DNA of 41,893 nt from an uncultured Dysosmobacter sp. (GTDB taxonomy: Bacteria > Bacillota > Clostridia > Oscillospirales > Oscillospiraceae): the NCBI GenBank assembly GCA_934563745.1, contig CAKTHE010000019.1, positions 1-41,893 of the forward strand. Reading direction: 5' to 3'. Below, in pieces: positions 1 through 9,175 of this stretch. Both the position numbers and the translations under genes were made by a program. Positions within the stretch are counted from its first letter, which is position 1. Each line of letters starts with the position of its first letter. The notes below the pieces were generated by a model. It saw nothing but the letters and a program-made list of their open reading frames with translations. It did not search any database and was not told the origin of the DNA.

Positions 1-85
1 TCACAACCTTCAGCGCCCCGCTGGTGCTTTCTTTCGTTACGTTGTTTAATTTACAAGGTACACGCCGCTTTTTGCGGTGATCTTT

Positions 86-114
86 ACTGTATCACAGGAT
101 CACGCGTTTGTCAA
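86..114 (-). promoter_or_regulatory. strong sigma-A promoter, probably of an rRNA operon leaving the left edge
   Basis: On the minus strand a perfect -35 TTGACA (109-114) and a -10 TACAGT (86-91) are separated by 17 bases, with A-rich, UP-element-like DNA upstream. The transcript would run out of the window. Its first 80 bases hold a small hairpin (CCGC/GCGG near 62-76) and then CCTTGTAAATTAAACAACG (about 39-57), which resembles the conserved CTTGAAAACTNAACAA segment of clostridial pre-rRNA leaders. That it serves a 16S gene is inference, because the gene itself lies outside. Confidence 0.65.
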
Positions 115-392
115 CACTTTTTTGTTTTCTTTTTGCTTTCGTGTCGTTTTCTTCGTTTCCCTGACAGCTCATTTAGGATACCAAAGGCAACCGCAAAAGT
201 CAACCGTTTCTCTCCCTATTTGTTAACTTTTTTATTATTTTTCCGTATTTATCCAATTATTGCACTTTTCTCAGCAGTTGGTCTTATTGTGCTTATTTCT
301 ATCATAAGTTGTTCTTATTATGTGCCTATGATTTTACCGTTGTCTTTCGTCAATTTTACCGATCCCGCCCGTTTTTCTTTCCCAAACCGGGC
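115..392. other. AT-rich intergenic region
   Basis: This stretch is clearly more AT-rich than the rest of the window and holds no convincing gene. Reading frames that cross it have no ribosome binding site and only shadow degV. It lies between the degV terminator and the promoter at 86-114, so it most likely acts as upstream promoter DNA for the operon to the left. Confidence 0.5.
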
Positions 393-425
393 AAAAAGAG
401 AGGCAGCCCGCACCGGACTGCCTCT
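393..425 (-). terminator. intrinsic terminator of degV
   Basis: An 8-bp stem AGAGGCAG/CTGCCTCT with an 11-base loop is followed on the minus strand by TCTCTTTTT. It lies 20 bases beyond the degV stop codon. Confidence 0.8.
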
Positions 426-444
426 TTCTGCACAAGCGCACTCT

Positions 445-1320
445 TCACTTATGGGTCCCCAAAAAGAACAGAGCAATCATCCCCGGCCCCGTATGCGCCC
501 CGACGATCGGCCCCACATCCGAGATCAGAATCTTCTTCGGATGAAACTGCTCCTCGATCTGGCTGCGCATTTTCTGCGCGTCTTCCAGACACGCCGCATG
601 GCTGATCAGCACGGTCTGCTGCTCCGGGTCCTGGACCGTCTCTTTCATCTTTTTCAGCATGCAGGCGATAGCTGCCTTTCGGCCGCGCACCTTCTCCACA
701 GGAATCAGATGCCCTTCCTCGTCCACATGCAACACCGGCTTGATATTGAGCATGGTGCCCACCGCAGCCACAGTGGGAGAAATTCTTCCGCCGCGCTTGA
801 GATAGCTCAGATCATCCACCGTGAACCAATGGCACAGATGCTGCTTATGGTCCTCCGCATAATCCCGCGCCGTCTCTATGGAGGCGCCGGCGCACTGCTG
901 CATGGCCGTCAGGTAAACCAGAAGTCCCTGGCCGCCGCTGGCCGCCCGTGTATCGACGGTAAAGACCTTCCGCTCCGGATAACGCTCCCGCAGGTCCTCC
1001 GCTGCTATCGCGCAGGCATCCCGCGTGCTGGACAAGCCGGAAGAAAAGCACAGGAACAGAACATCCCGCCCCGCCTTCAAATGCTTCTCCATCGCCTCCG
1101 TCAGCTCGGTCACATTGGCCGCGGCCGTGACCGCCACAGCCCCCTCGCGCATACGCGCGTAAAAATCAGCCAGTGCATATTCCCGACCGTCAATGTAATG
1201 TGCGTAATTCTTCCCACCAAGGGTAAAAGAAAGCGGCACGACCTCCACGCCGGCCTGTTCCGCCATTTCCGGAGACAGATCGCAGGAGGATTCCGTTAAA
1301 ATGATGTAGCTGCTGTTCAT
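445..1320 (-). CDS. DegV family fatty-acid-binding protein
   Basis: The protein has 291 residues, the usual DegV length. It has the N-terminal ITESSCDLSPE strand-loop, the FTLGGKNYAHYIDG segment, the central SSGLSSTRDAC ligand-site motif and the LKRGGRI motif. DegV (FakB-type) proteins bind a fatty acid and present it to the kinase FakA for phosphorylation and phospholipid synthesis; no fakA is visible here, so this role rests on family knowledge. The ATG at 1320 is preceded by a moderate GGAAAGG site. A weak promoter with an extended -10 (TGCTATACT, near 1438-1446) and a GC hairpin (about 1402-1423) lie upstream. It appears to be transcribed alone and ends at a clear terminator. Confidence 0.9.
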   Translation of the reverse strand: MNSSYIILTESSCDLSPEMAEQAGVEVVPLSFTLGGKNYAHYIDGREYALADFYARMREGAVAVTAAANVTELTEAMEKHLKAGRDVLFLCFSSGLSSTRDACAIAAEDLRERYPERKVFTVDTRAASGGQGLLVYLTAMQQCAGASIETARDYAEDHKQHLCHWFTVDDLSYLKRGGRISPTVAAVGTMLNIKPVLHVDEEGHLIPVEKVRGRKAAIACMLKKMKETVQDPEQQTVLISHAACLEDAQKMRSQIEEQFHPKKILISDVGPIVGAHTGPGMIALFFLGTHK

Positions 1321-1499
1321 ATTCTCAAGCCTTTCCGCATCCCTGCCCCACGGAGAAACCCTTCACAGGATCCCCGCCGCGCGGGCAGTTCTGATTTCCC
1401 ACGCCGGCCGCCGCACAGCCGGCGCCTTTTCTTTAATAGTATAGCATACACTTCCTCTTAAAGAAAGAGTCTCTTTCCTCCGCCGGGGAGAAATCCGTG

Positions 1500-2084
1500 T
1501 CAATGCCCCTCCCGCAGCAGTATGGGCTGCAGCTGTTCGCCCCTCAGGGCCGCTTCAACCGTCTCCGGGATCCGGGTAAAATCCGCAATCAGAGAAGCCG
1601 GCTTCCCCTTTGGATTATCCTGGCCGAAGGGCACAAAATAATAATGCTTGCGCACCAGCAGTTCTCCTATGTTCCGGGCGCTGCCGGAAAGGCCATCGTT
1701 GCTGGCGATCGCCAAAACCACCGGCCGGCCGTTCCGCAGGTGCGCCTTTGCCGCCATTGTAACCGGACCATCCGTGATCCCGTTTGCCAGTTTGGCTAGG
1801 GTATTGCCGGTGCAGGGTGCAATCACCAGTACATCCAGCAGTCCCTTGGGACCGATCGGCTCCGCCGCGACAAGGTCCCGGATGACCGGCTGCCCGGTCA
1901 GAGTCCGCAGCCGCTCCAGCAGTGCTTCGGCCGTTCCAAAGCGGGTATCCGCCCCGGCCACACACTCGGACACAATGGGGATCACGGTTTCATAAAGACC
2001 GCAAAGCCGTTCCAGCTCCTCCAAAACCTGCTTATGTGTGCAAAAGGATCCGCAGACCGCGAATCCGATCCGCTCCGTTTTCAA
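1500..2084 (-). CDS. dpaB: dipicolinate synthase subunit B
   Basis: The 194-residue protein is a Rossmann-like flavoprotein of the SpoVFB family. It shows the FAVCGSFCTHKQVLEELE start, the VIAPCTGNTLAKLANGITDGPV core and the conserved NPKGKPASL segment. With DpaA it converts a dihydrodipicolinate-pathway intermediate to dipicolinic acid in the mother cell, and the product accumulates in the spore core. I place the start at TTG 2084: a GGGAGG site lies 7 bases upstream, and the codon overlaps the dpaA stop as TTGA, giving translational coupling. The in-frame ATG at 2099 lies inside the ribosome binding region and is less likely. Confidence 0.9.
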   Translation of the reverse strand: MKTERIGFAVCGSFCTHKQVLEELERLCGLYETVIPIVSECVAGADTRFGTAEALLERLRTLTGQPVIRDLVAAEPIGPKGLLDVLVIAPCTGNTLAKLANGITDGPVTMAAKAHLRNGRPVVLAIASNDGLSGSARNIGELLVRKHYYFVPFGQDNPKGKPASLIADFTRIPETVEAALRGEQLQPILLREGH

Positions 2085-2935
2085 ACGGATCCCTCCCATC
2101 CCTCCATTAAAATGTGAGCCACTGTCTCCCGGATCGCCGCTGCCGCCGACTGCGGAAAGAGTCTGCCCGGCAGTCCCCGGGCCCAGACCGCATTCACGCC
2201 CCGGGCCCGCGCCGCCTCCAGATCCATTCCCGGCACAGAGGCAAGCTCGATCCACAGGCACCGGCGGTCCAGCTCCGCGGTCTCCGCCTCCGAAAGCACC
2301 GGCGCCGGTACCGTATTGAAGATAATGTCAAATTCCTTCAGCCGCCCGGACAGCGCGGCAGTATCCGCTGCGCGCAGACCGGAAGCCCGGATCCAGGTCC
2401 GTGCCTCGCAGGAGCGGGCCGCCACGGTCACATTCGCCCCCCAGGCATACAGGCGCTGGGCCAGAAGCTTTCCGATCCGCCCGTAGCCGATCACCAGGCA
2501 CGAGCAGCCGCAGATCGTCGCAGGTGAATGCTCCATCGCCGTATAGACCGCTCCCTCCGCCGAGGGCACCGCATTGGCCACTGCCAGCTCCTCCCGGGCG
2601 TAATAATCGATCAGTCGGACTCCGGACTCCTCCGCCATCTGCCGGATCGCAGGACTGACCTGACCGGCAAGGACCGGTCGGTCCTTGGGCAGTTTCGAGA
2701 ACAGGGTTTTCAAAGGGACCGCCGGCCCCTCTGCGTTCAGCGTCCGCCCCTCCCGGCTCAGCGGCAGCGGCAGGAGGATCACATCCGCTTGGGCCGCCTG
2801 TTCCAGAGGCCGCGACCGCTCCGTTTCCGTTCCGGGTAATCCGAAGGTCACGACCGAATGGCCCTCCCGGGCCAGTAAATCTGCCAGATACAGCTGACGG
2901 CGGTCTCCGCCGATCAGCGCATACGATTGATCCAT
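2081..2935 (-). CDS. dpaA: dipicolinate synthase subunit A
   Basis: The 284-residue protein has an N-terminal ALIGGDRRQLYLADLL motif typical of SpoVFA, and a C-terminal NAD(P)-binding Rossmann domain with VIGYGRIGKLLAQRL near residue 150. DpaA is the dehydrogenase-like subunit of dipicolinate synthase and works with DpaB, encoded by the overlapping downstream gene. Dipicolinate gives mature spores their heat resistance, so this pair marks the organism as a spore former. The ATG at 2935 follows a GGGAGGG site. A terminator separates it from cca, so the pair probably has its own sporulation promoter. I could not place that promoter with confidence in the 40 bases available. Confidence 0.92.
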   Translation of the reverse strand: MDQSYALIGGDRRQLYLADLLAREGHSVVTFGLPGTETERSRPLEQAAQADVILLPLPLSREGRTLNAEGPAVPLKTLFSKLPKDRPVLAGQVSPAIRQMAEESGVRLIDYYAREELAVANAVPSAEGAVYTAMEHSPATICGCSCLVIGYGRIGKLLAQRLYAWGANVTVAARSCEARTWIRASGLRAADTAALSGRLKEFDIIFNTVPAPVLSEAETAELDRRCLWIELASVPGMDLEAARARGVNAVWARGLPGRLFPQSAAAAIRETVAHILMEGWEGSV

Positions 2936-2969
2936 GGTTTTCCCTCCCGCTTCAGTCTATGCCCGGATG

Positions 2970-2996
2970 AAAAAACGGTGCGCCTGCGCGCACCGT
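2970..2996 (-). terminator. intrinsic terminator of cca
   Basis: A perfect 9-bp stem ACGGTGCGC/GCGCACCGT (2975-2983 with 2988-2996) has a 4-base loop and is followed on the minus strand by six T. It touches the cca stop codon and insulates dpaAB from it. Confidence 0.85.
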
Positions 2997-4327
2997 CATC
3001 CCAATTCGTTCAATTGTTTTCGGGCCGCCGCAAGCAGTGCCGCCCGCTCGTTCGGCAAAGTCCCGGAGAGCACCGCGTCTAAAAACGCCTCCAGGGTCCG
3101 TCCCACCGCCGGACCGGAAAAGCCGAGGTCCAGCAGGTCCCTTCCGTTTATCTTCAGCTGTTTCAGGGAAAAACAAGCCTGTGCGGCAAGCAGCTCGTCC
3201 ATCAGCCATTCCACTTCATCGATCTCCCGCTGGCGCCCCCGGAAATCTGGATGCTGCGCCAGATTGTCCGCCCGTTTGACCGCCAGCAGCTGCCGCAGCC
3301 CCTCTTCACCGAACCGGTGCAGGGCCCGCCGGACACTTTTTTCCGCGCACATGAGCGGAATGTCATGATACTCCACCAGGCTTAAAATCCGATCCCTGGA
3401 GTTATGGTCAAAGCGCAGCCGTTCCATGGCCGCGGCCGCCAGAGTCCGGCTGACCTTTCCATGTCCGTAAAAATGCCCTACCCCCGCCGCGTCCTGCGTA
3501 TAGGTGTGCGGCTTGCCCAGGTCGTGGAACAGCATGGTATAGCGCAGCACCGGGTCCGGCGCGATCGCTTCCAGCGCGTGCAGCGTGTGCTCCCACACAT
3601 CGTAGCAGTGGTGGCGATTGTGCTGATCAAAGCCCACCGCCGGCAAAATCTCCGGCACCAGTACCCCCACCACCTCCGGATAGGCGCGCAGGACCGCAGC
3701 CGCGTGCCGCCCGCATAAAAGGCCGGTCAGCTCTTCCCGCAGCCGTTCTGCAGCTATGCAGCGCAGTGCCTCTCTGTTTTCCCGCAGACTCCGGTCCGTC
3801 CTCTCTTCAACCGAAAAGCCCAGGGTAGACGCAAAGCGCAGGCCGCGCATGATCCGCAGGGCATCCTCCCGCAGGCGCGCATCGGCATCGCCCACGCAGC
3901 GCAGCCGCCCGACCGCAAGGTCCGCCCGGCCGCCCCACGGGTCCTCCAGCCGTCCCCGCAGATCCAGCGCCATGGCATTTACGGTAAAGTCCCTCCGGCG
4001 CAGGTCCTCCCGCACGCTGCCGGTAAAGCGGACCGAGCTGGGATGCCGTCCGTCTTCATAGCTTCCGTCACAGCGGAACGTCGTCACCTCCACCCGGTAG
4101 GTTCCCCGGCACACGGTCACCGTTCCATGCCGGAGCCCGGTCGGGATCGCAGCCGCACCGAAGCAGCCAAGCGTCTCCTCCGGCAGGGCGGAAGTTGCTA
4201 CATCCCAGTCCCGCGGCTCAGCTCCCAGCAGCAGATCCCGCACACAGCCGCCCACGCACCAGGCCTCCCAGCCTCTGCGCTCCAGGCTGTGCAGGACCCA
4301 GCGCACCTCCTCAGGGATCGTCAGCAT
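2996..4327 (-). CDS. cca: CCA-adding tRNA nucleotidyltransferase with HD domain
   Basis: The 443-residue protein starts with a class II nucleotidyltransferase head: CVGGCVRDLLLG, the metal-binding DWDVATSA and RRDFTVNAMALD. It continues through the RIMRGLRFASTLGF neck and carries an HD domain (YDVWEHTLHAL, LFHDLGKPHT, near residues 235-275). It adds or repairs the 3' CCA end of tRNAs; the HD part in such proteins can act as a phosphohydrolase. I chose ATG 4327 because GGAG lies 7 bases upstream; an ATG at 4363 is in frame but lacks a site. It diverges from murC and ends at its own terminator. Confidence 0.92.
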   Translation of the reverse strand: MLTIPEEVRWVLHSLERRGWEAWCVGGCVRDLLLGAEPRDWDVATSALPEETLGCFGAAAIPTGLRHGTVTVCRGTYRVEVTTFRCDGSYEDGRHPSSVRFTGSVREDLRRRDFTVNAMALDLRGRLEDPWGGRADLAVGRLRCVGDADARLREDALRIMRGLRFASTLGFSVEERTDRSLRENREALRCIAAERLREELTGLLCGRHAAAVLRAYPEVVGVLVPEILPAVGFDQHNRHHCYDVWEHTLHALEAIAPDPVLRYTMLFHDLGKPHTYTQDAAGVGHFYGHGKVSRTLAAAAMERLRFDHNSRDRILSLVEYHDIPLMCAEKSVRRALHRFGEEGLRQLLAVKRADNLAQHPDFRGRQREIDEVEWLMDELLAAQACFSLKQLKINGRDLLDLGFSGPAVGRTLEAFLDAVLSGTLPNERAALLAAARKQLNELG

Positions 4328-4432
4328 ATCTTTTCTCCGCCTTTCAGTTGCATTTCCAAGCATTCCGTTTTATAATAAGGTGCTTCAGGCCATCGCGGCA
4401 CGCACCGTGCCGCCCACGTCGTTTCGGATGGC

Positions 4433-4461
4433 ATTATACTGAAAACGGCAGCGATTTGCAA
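4433..4461 (-). promoter_or_regulatory. sigma-A promoter of cca
   Basis: On the minus strand, -35 TTGCAA (4456-4461) and -10 TATAAT (4433-4438) lie 17 bases apart, about 105 bases before the cca start. A CGGCAC/GTGCCG hairpin (4397-4413) lies in the leader. Confidence 0.65.
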
Positions 4462-4497
4462 TCTTTGCGGCCTGATTGTCAAAGGAGGATTTTGGCA

Positions 4498-5886
4498 ATG
4501 ATGAACAATCCGGTATCGGTCCGTGCATATATGGTTCCCGGCAAACGCGTCCACCTGGTCGGAATCGGCGGCGTATCCATGTGCCCGCTGGCAGAGGTCC
4601 TGCACACCATGGGGCTTCAGGTCCAGGGCTCCGACATGAACGACAGCGACTCCGTACGGCACCTTCGTTCCATGGGGATCCCCGTATCCATCGGGCACGC
4701 GGCGGAAAATCTGGGCGACTGTGACTTTGTGATCCGCACGGCCGCCGTCCATGACAGCAATCCCGAGATCTCCGGCGCCGTCGCCCGCGGCATCCCCGTT
4801 TATGAGCGGGCCCAGGCCTGGGGAGCCATCATGCAGGGCTACCCCAACGCCCTGTGCATCTCCGGCACCCACGGTAAAACCACCACCACCTCCATGTGCA
4901 CCCACATTTTCATGGCCGCCCAGAAAGACCCCACCGTGATGATCGGAGGTACGCTGCCGCTGCTGCATTCCGGCTATCGGGTCGGTCACGGGGATACCAT
5001 CATTCTGGAATCCTGCGAATACTGCAACAGCTTCCTCAGCTTCTTCCCCACCGTGGCGGTGATTCTGAACGTGGAAGCGGACCATCTGGATTTCTTCAAG
5101 GATCTGGAGGATATCGAGCACTCCTTCCGTGCCTTTGCTCAGCTGGTGCCGCCCCGGGGTCACGTGATCGCCAACGCGGACGATCCCGGTGCCCGGAAGG
5201 CCCTGGAGGGGTTCCCCCACGTCCTGACCTTCGGTCTGGACCACCCGGCAGACTGCACAGCCGCCAATCTGGGAGAGGAAAACGGGCACCCGGTCTTTGA
5301 CGTCATGATTCGCGGTTCTCTTTACGCGCGTGTGCATCTGGCCGTCTACGGCCGGCACAACGTGCTCAACGCCCTGGCCGCCGCCCTGGCCGCCTGGTCG
5401 CTGGGGCTGCCCGGCTCTGCCGTGGAAGAGGGGCTTGCCTCCTTCACCGGCGCCGGCCGCCGCTTTGAGTTCAAGGGGCGCTTCCACGGCGCTGACGTCT
5501 ACGACGACTACGCCCACCATCCCGGTGAGCTGCATGCGCTTTTGGCAATGGCCCGCGGGCTTTCCTATCAGCGGATCATCGTGGCTTTCCAGCCCCACAC
5601 CTATTCCCGGACCCAGAAGCTGTTCGACCACTTTGTGGAAGAGCTGAAAACGGCCGATATCGCCATTCTGGCCGAGATCTATGCCGCGCGGGAAACCAAT
5701 ACCATCGGCATCTCCTCTGCGGACCTGTGCCGCAACATCCCCGGCTCCATCTACTGCTCCACGCTGGATAAAGTGACCGACCAGCTCCGCCGCCTGGCCC
5801 GGCCCGGCGACCTGATCCTGACCGTGGGCGCCGGCGACATTTACCGGGCCGGCGAAAAACTTCTGGAAAGCGAGACGCAGGCATGA
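4498..5886 (+). CDS. murC: UDP-N-acetylmuramate--L-alanine ligase
   Basis: The 462-residue Mur ligase has an N-terminal nucleotide-sugar domain (VHLVGIGGVSMCPLAEVL), the P-loop GTHGKTTTT near residue 125, the ILNVEADHLDFF signature and the C-terminal VYDDYAHHPGEL motif typical of MurC. It attaches L-Ala to UDP-MurNAc with ATP in the cytoplasm, the first amino-acid step of peptidoglycan precursor synthesis. The start at ATG 4498 follows AAAGGAGG by about 9 bases; a second ATG follows at once. The stop overlaps the next gene by 4 bases (ATGA). Two other wall-precursor genes, glmS and alr, occur in the window. Confidence 0.95.
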   Translation: MMNNPVSVRAYMVPGKRVHLVGIGGVSMCPLAEVLHTMGLQVQGSDMNDSDSVRHLRSMGIPVSIGHAAENLGDCDFVIRTAAVHDSNPEISGAVARGIPVYERAQAWGAIMQGYPNALCISGTHGKTTTTSMCTHIFMAAQKDPTVMIGGTLPLLHSGYRVGHGDTIILESCEYCNSFLSFFPTVAVILNVEADHLDFFKDLEDIEHSFRAFAQLVPPRGHVIANADDPGARKALEGFPHVLTFGLDHPADCTAANLGEENGHPVFDVMIRGSLYARVHLAVYGRHNVLNALAAALAAWSLGLPGSAVEEGLASFTGAGRRFEFKGRFHGADVYDDYAHHPGELHALLAMARGLSYQRIIVAFQPHTYSRTQKLFDHFVEELKTADIAILAEIYAARETNTIGISSADLCRNIPGSIYCSTLDKVTDQLRRLARPGDLILTVGAGDIYRAGEKLLESETQA

Positions 5887-6419
5887 ACATCACCGCTCCT
5901 TCCTCCTCCGCGCCGGAACGGGCCTCCTGTCCGGAGGAAGCCGCTTCCTTCGCCCTTCTCGACACGCTGGGCGTTCCGTACCTTCAGGTTCAGCATGACC
6001 CTGCCGACACGATGGAGCAGTGCGCCCAGATCAGCGAACTTCTGCAGGCGCGCATCTGCAAAAACCTTTTGCTGTGCAACCGGCAGCAGACCGCCTTTTA
6101 CCTGCTGGCTCTGTCGGAAGACAAGGTCTTTCACACCAAGGATCTCTCCCAGCAGATCGGATCCAGCCGTCTCTCCTTTGTCCCCGGCGAGCACATGCAC
6201 GAATTGATCGGCTGCACGCCCGGCTCTGCCAGCGTGCTCGGCCTGATGTACGATCCGGAGCAGCGGGTCCGGCTTTTGATCGACCGCGCCCTTGCGGATG
6301 CGCCCTTTTTCGCCTGTCATCCCTGCAAAAATGACGCCAGCCTCCGCATCGCCACCAAGGATCTGCTGGAGCTGGTTCTTCCCAGGCTGAACCACACGCC
6401 CACCTTCGTGACCCTCTAA
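5883..6419 (+). CDS. YbaK/ProX-type aminoacyl-tRNA deacylase (prolyl-tRNA editing)
   Basis: The 178-residue protein matches the free-standing editing domain related to the insertion domain of bacterial ProRS and to PrdX. It has the N-terminal LDTLGVPYLQVQHDPA region, the KNLLLCNRQQTAFYLLAL strand pair, and a GCTPGSASVLGLM loop near residue 110. Such proteins hydrolyse mischarged tRNA(Pro), usually carrying Ala or Cys; the exact substrate cannot be told from sequence. It is translationally coupled to murC by an ATGA overlap and ends before a strong terminator. The link with murC is probably just co-transcription. Confidence 0.85.
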   Translation: MNITAPSSSAPERASCPEEAASFALLDTLGVPYLQVQHDPADTMEQCAQISELLQARICKNLLLCNRQQTAFYLLALSEDKVFHTKDLSQQIGSSRLSFVPGEHMHELIGCTPGSASVLGLMYDPEQRVRLLIDRALADAPFFACHPCKNDASLRIATKDLLELVLPRLNHTPTFVTL

Positions 6420-6478
6420 TCGTTCCGGGCCGCGGTCGGCCTGCGCAAAGGCCGGGCAAAGCTCCTTTTTGCCAAATA

Positions 6479-6514
6479 AAGCCTGCGGGCCGCTGATCAG
6501 CGGTCCGCAGGCTT
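6479..6514. terminator. bidirectional terminator, 36-base near-perfect palindrome
   Basis: An outer stem AAGCCTGCGG/CCGCAGGCTT encloses the perfect palindrome CCGCTGATCAGCGG (6490-6503), joined by a G-U pair. It lies between convergent genes, with moderately T-rich DNA on each side, and can serve both. Confidence 0.7.
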
Positions 6515-6533
6515 GCTCTTGTTTTCTTCCCAC

Positions 6534-7142
6534 TCATTGCCCGGCAGCCGCCTCCAGCAGCCGCCCTACCGAAAGGACCTTCACGCAGGAGGGAAGAGGC
6601 GCTTCCCCTGCCGCTGCAGCCGCACAGCCGCACAGTCCGGTCAGTTGAATCAGATGTTCTCCCGGGCGAAGCGGAGCCTCGTTCCGGCCCCATACGGCCG
6701 GCGGCTCATCCCGCAGCTTGGCCAGTGCCTCCCGCCGGGTCCAGTTGGCCCAAAAGGCCTCGTCATCCGCAAGGGCAAAGCGGCGGTGCAAACGCTCCGG
6801 CGGCGGCCGCAGCCGCTCCGCATCCACGCCCAGCGGCATCGGGGAAAGCCCTGCCAGCGCGGCGCCCTCCGTATGGCTGAGGCTGAAGTGCAGATCCGTA
6901 CGGTCCGCAAAAAACGGCTTTCCTCTTGCGGAAACGCTCAGCTCCGGAATGCGCTTCCGGCCAAAGCGCTCGGCCAGGGCCGCGGTCAGCAGCCCGTAAG
7001 CGCACAAAACCTCATCACGCCGCCGCTCGTTTTCCCTTTGCAGCCGCGCCGCGCGCTGCGGCGGCAGACACCTCGCCAGAATCACCCTCTGCGCAGGCAG
7101 GAGGGGACGCTCGATCCGTACGGCAAAAAACTCTGTTTGCAT
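6534..7142 (-). CDS. 4'-phosphopantetheinyl transferase superfamily protein (Sfp type)
   Basis: The 202-residue protein has the three family motifs in order: GKPFF then HFSLSHTEG near residues 75-92, the metal-binding LGVDAE near 103-108, and WTRREALAK near 133-141. These enzymes move phosphopantetheine from CoA to a serine of a carrier protein. The long form (not the 120-residue AcpS form) suggests either a broad-specificity enzyme or the only ACP-activating enzyme; no carrier protein or NRPS gene is nearby to decide. The start at ATG 7142 follows GAAAGGGGG. A promoter candidate lies at 7167-7195. Confidence 0.85.
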   Translation of the reverse strand: MQTEFFAVRIERPLLPAQRVILARCLPPQRAARLQRENERRRDEVLCAYGLLTAALAERFGRKRIPELSVSARGKPFFADRTDLHFSLSHTEGAALAGLSPMPLGVDAERLRPPPERLHRRFALADDEAFWANWTRREALAKLRDEPPAVWGRNEAPLRPGEHLIQLTGLCGCAAAAAGEAPLPSCVKVLSVGRLLEAAAGQ

Positions 7143-7166
7143 CGGTCCGTCCCCCTTTCTTCCTGT

Positions 7167-7195
7167 ATCTTACCGCGGCAGAGCCATATGTACAA
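7167..7195 (-). promoter_or_regulatory. promoter of the phosphopantetheinyl transferase gene
   Basis: On the minus strand, -35 TTGTAC (7190-7195) and -10 TAAGAT (7167-7172) have a 17-base spacer, 25 bases before the start codon. The match is moderate. The rest of the gap to dnaG (7196-7388) is A/T-rich with a CTTCTTC/GAAGAG hairpin near 7333-7350, and I found no clear dnaG promoter there. Confidence 0.5.
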
Positions 7196-7388
7196 CCGTT
7201 TTCCGGGCCGCGGCCCGCCCCAAATGAATGTTTCGGCAAAGTTACTGAATTTTGTGCAAATTTTTTTAAAGAAAAAAAGGAAATCCGAAGTCCGCGTCGT
7301 ATATGTAAAACGACCATGCAAAAAAGGGCGCCGCTTCTTCGTATGAAGAGCGCGGATTCCGGCTAAGCTTTGGAAAGGAGGCCGCTTC

Positions 7389-9152
7389 TTGTCATTTCCC
7401 CAAAATTTTCTGGACGAGCTGACCGCCCGCAATGACATTGTCGACGTGGTCGGCAGCTATGTGCACCTGACAAAAAAGGGCTCCAACCTGTTTGGTCTGT
7501 GTCCGTTTCACAACGAAAAAACCGGCTCCTTTTCCGTTTCGCCGGATAAGCAGATCTATTACTGCTTCGGCTGCAAGCGCGGCGGCGGCGTGATCAACTT
7601 CATCATGGAGGAAGAAAACCTCTCCTTTCCGGATGCCGTGCGTTTTCTTGCCAAGCGGGCCGGCATGGAGGTTCCGGAGGAAGAGGGCGACCGGGAGGCG
7701 GGACGCCAGCGTCAGCGTCTGCTGGATCTGAACCGGGACGCCGCCCGGTACTATTATCAGCAGCTGCTCTCCCCGGATGGCAGCGCCGTGCGCGCGTATC
7801 TGGAAAAGCGCCGCATTCTGCGTTCCACCGCGGTAAAATTCGGCATGGGCGCCGCGCCGGACCGTTGGGATGCCCTTTTGACCGCCATGACCGCAAAGGG
7901 CTATTCCAAGACCGAGCTTCTGACCGCCGGTCTGGCCGTACAGGGCAAGGGCGGCCATCTTTACGACAAATTCCGCAACCGGCTGATGCTTCCCGTCGTG
8001 GATGTGCGCGGGGATGTGGTTGCCTTTGGCAGCCGGGTTTTGGACCATTCCGAGCCCAAATACATGAACTCCCCCGAAACCCCGGTTTACAGCAAGCGCC
8101 GGGTCCTTTACGGGCTGAACCTGGCCAAAAAGAGCAAGCGGTCCAATATCATCCTCTGTGAGGGAAACCTGGACATCGTCACGCTGCACCAGGCCGGCTT
8201 TGACAACGCCGTGGCCTCCATGGGCACGGCGCTGACCACGGAGCAGACCCGTCTTCTTTCCCGCTACACCAAAGAGCTGGTGCTCTGCTACGACAACGAC
8301 AACGCCGGCCGCATCGCCACCGAGCGGGCCCTGCAGCTTCTGAACAACTCCGAATTCACCGTCCGGGTCCTGCAGCTGCCCCGGCGCAAGACCCCGGAGG
8401 GCGAGCTTGTGAAGCAGGATGCAGACGACTTCATCAAATATCAGGGCCCCGCCGCATTTGAGCGGCTGCTTTCCGGCAGTGAAAACGGCATCGAATTCCG
8501 CATGGCGGAAGTGGCCGGGAAATACGACCTGCAGGACGATCCCTCCCGGATCGCCTATTGTGAGGAGATCAGCGCCCTGCTGTCCACCCTGCACAGTCCT
8601 GTGGAGCGGGAAGTTTACACCGCCCGCGCCGCGGAAGTGGCCGGGATCACACCCCAGGCCATGCAGCTGGAGGTGGAGCAGGCCTCCCGCCGGCGGATCG
8701 CCAGGGAGCGGCGGGAACAGACCCGGCGGGACCTGAATCCGGCCGCCGCCCTGCAGCCAAAAGAGCGCAGCCTGCATTACCGGAATCTGCGTTCCGCCCG
8801 AGCGGAAGAGGGCGTGCTGCGGCTGCTGCTTTTGGATGCGTCCCTGTTTCCCGCGCAGCCGCCTCTGAAAGAAGAGGATTTTTCCGCACCGCTGCTGGGG
8901 CGGGCCTACACACTGCTTTGGAATGCCCGGGAAGCGGGCCGGCCTCTCTCCGCCGCCTGTCTGGCGGACGCGCTGACGCCGGAGGAGATGAGCTTGATCA
9001 CCGGCCTTCTGCAGCAGCCGGAATCACTGAAAAACGGGGCGCAGGCCCTGCGGGATTACATCAATATCATTCGCCAGGAGGCTTCCAAGCGCACCCCCGC
9101 CGCGGGGGTGGACCCGCTTCTGGCCGCCACCGAAAAATATAAGAAAAAGTAA
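7389..9152 (+). CDS. dnaG: DNA primase
   Basis: The 587-residue protein has an N-terminal CHC2 zinc finger ([15 protein letters not shown] then YYCFGC, residues about 38-63) and the primase catalytic core with the Toprim motifs [14 protein letters not shown] (near 257) and [12 protein letters not shown] (near 300). A C-terminal helical region for contact with the DnaB helicase follows. It makes RNA primers at the replication fork. The start is TTG 7389, with AAAGGAGG 8 bases upstream; no ATG fits the conserved N-terminus. It is followed 23 bases later by rpoD, the classic macromolecular-synthesis order of Firmicutes. Confidence 0.96.
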   Translation: MSFPQNFLDELTARNDIVDVVGSYVHLTKKGSNLFGLCPFHNEKTGSFSVSPDKQIYYCFGCKRGGGVINFIMEEENLSFPDAVRFLAKRAGMEVPEEEGDREAGRQRQRLLDLNRDAARYYYQQLLSPDGSAVRAYLEKRRILRSTAVKFGMGAAPDRWDALLTAMTAKGYSKTELLTAGLAVQGKGGHLYDKFRNRLMLPVVDVRGDVVAFGSRVLDHSEPKYMNSPETPVYSKRRVLYGLNLAKKSKRSNIILCEGNLDIVTLHQAGFDNAVASMGTALTTEQTRLLSRYTKELVLCYDNDNAGRIATERALQLLNNSEFTVRVLQLPRRKTPEGELVKQDADDFIKYQGPAAFERLLSGSENGIEFRMAEVAGKYDLQDDPSRIAYCEEISALLSTLHSPVEREVYTARAAEVAGITPQAMQLEVEQASRRRIARERREQTRRDLNPAAALQPKERSLHYRNLRSARAEEGVLRLLLLDASLFPAQPPLKEEDFSAPLLGRAYTLLWNAREAGRPLSAACLADALTPEEMSLITGLLQQPESLKNGAQALRDYINIIRQEASKRTPAAGVDPLLAATEKYKKK

Positions 9153-9175
9153 TTAGGGTACTGGAGGAAAGCACT

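Noticed and set aside
133..1299. Long plus-strand frame across the left AT-rich gap and degV
   Set aside because: It lacks a ribosome site and runs antisense to a clear degV gene.
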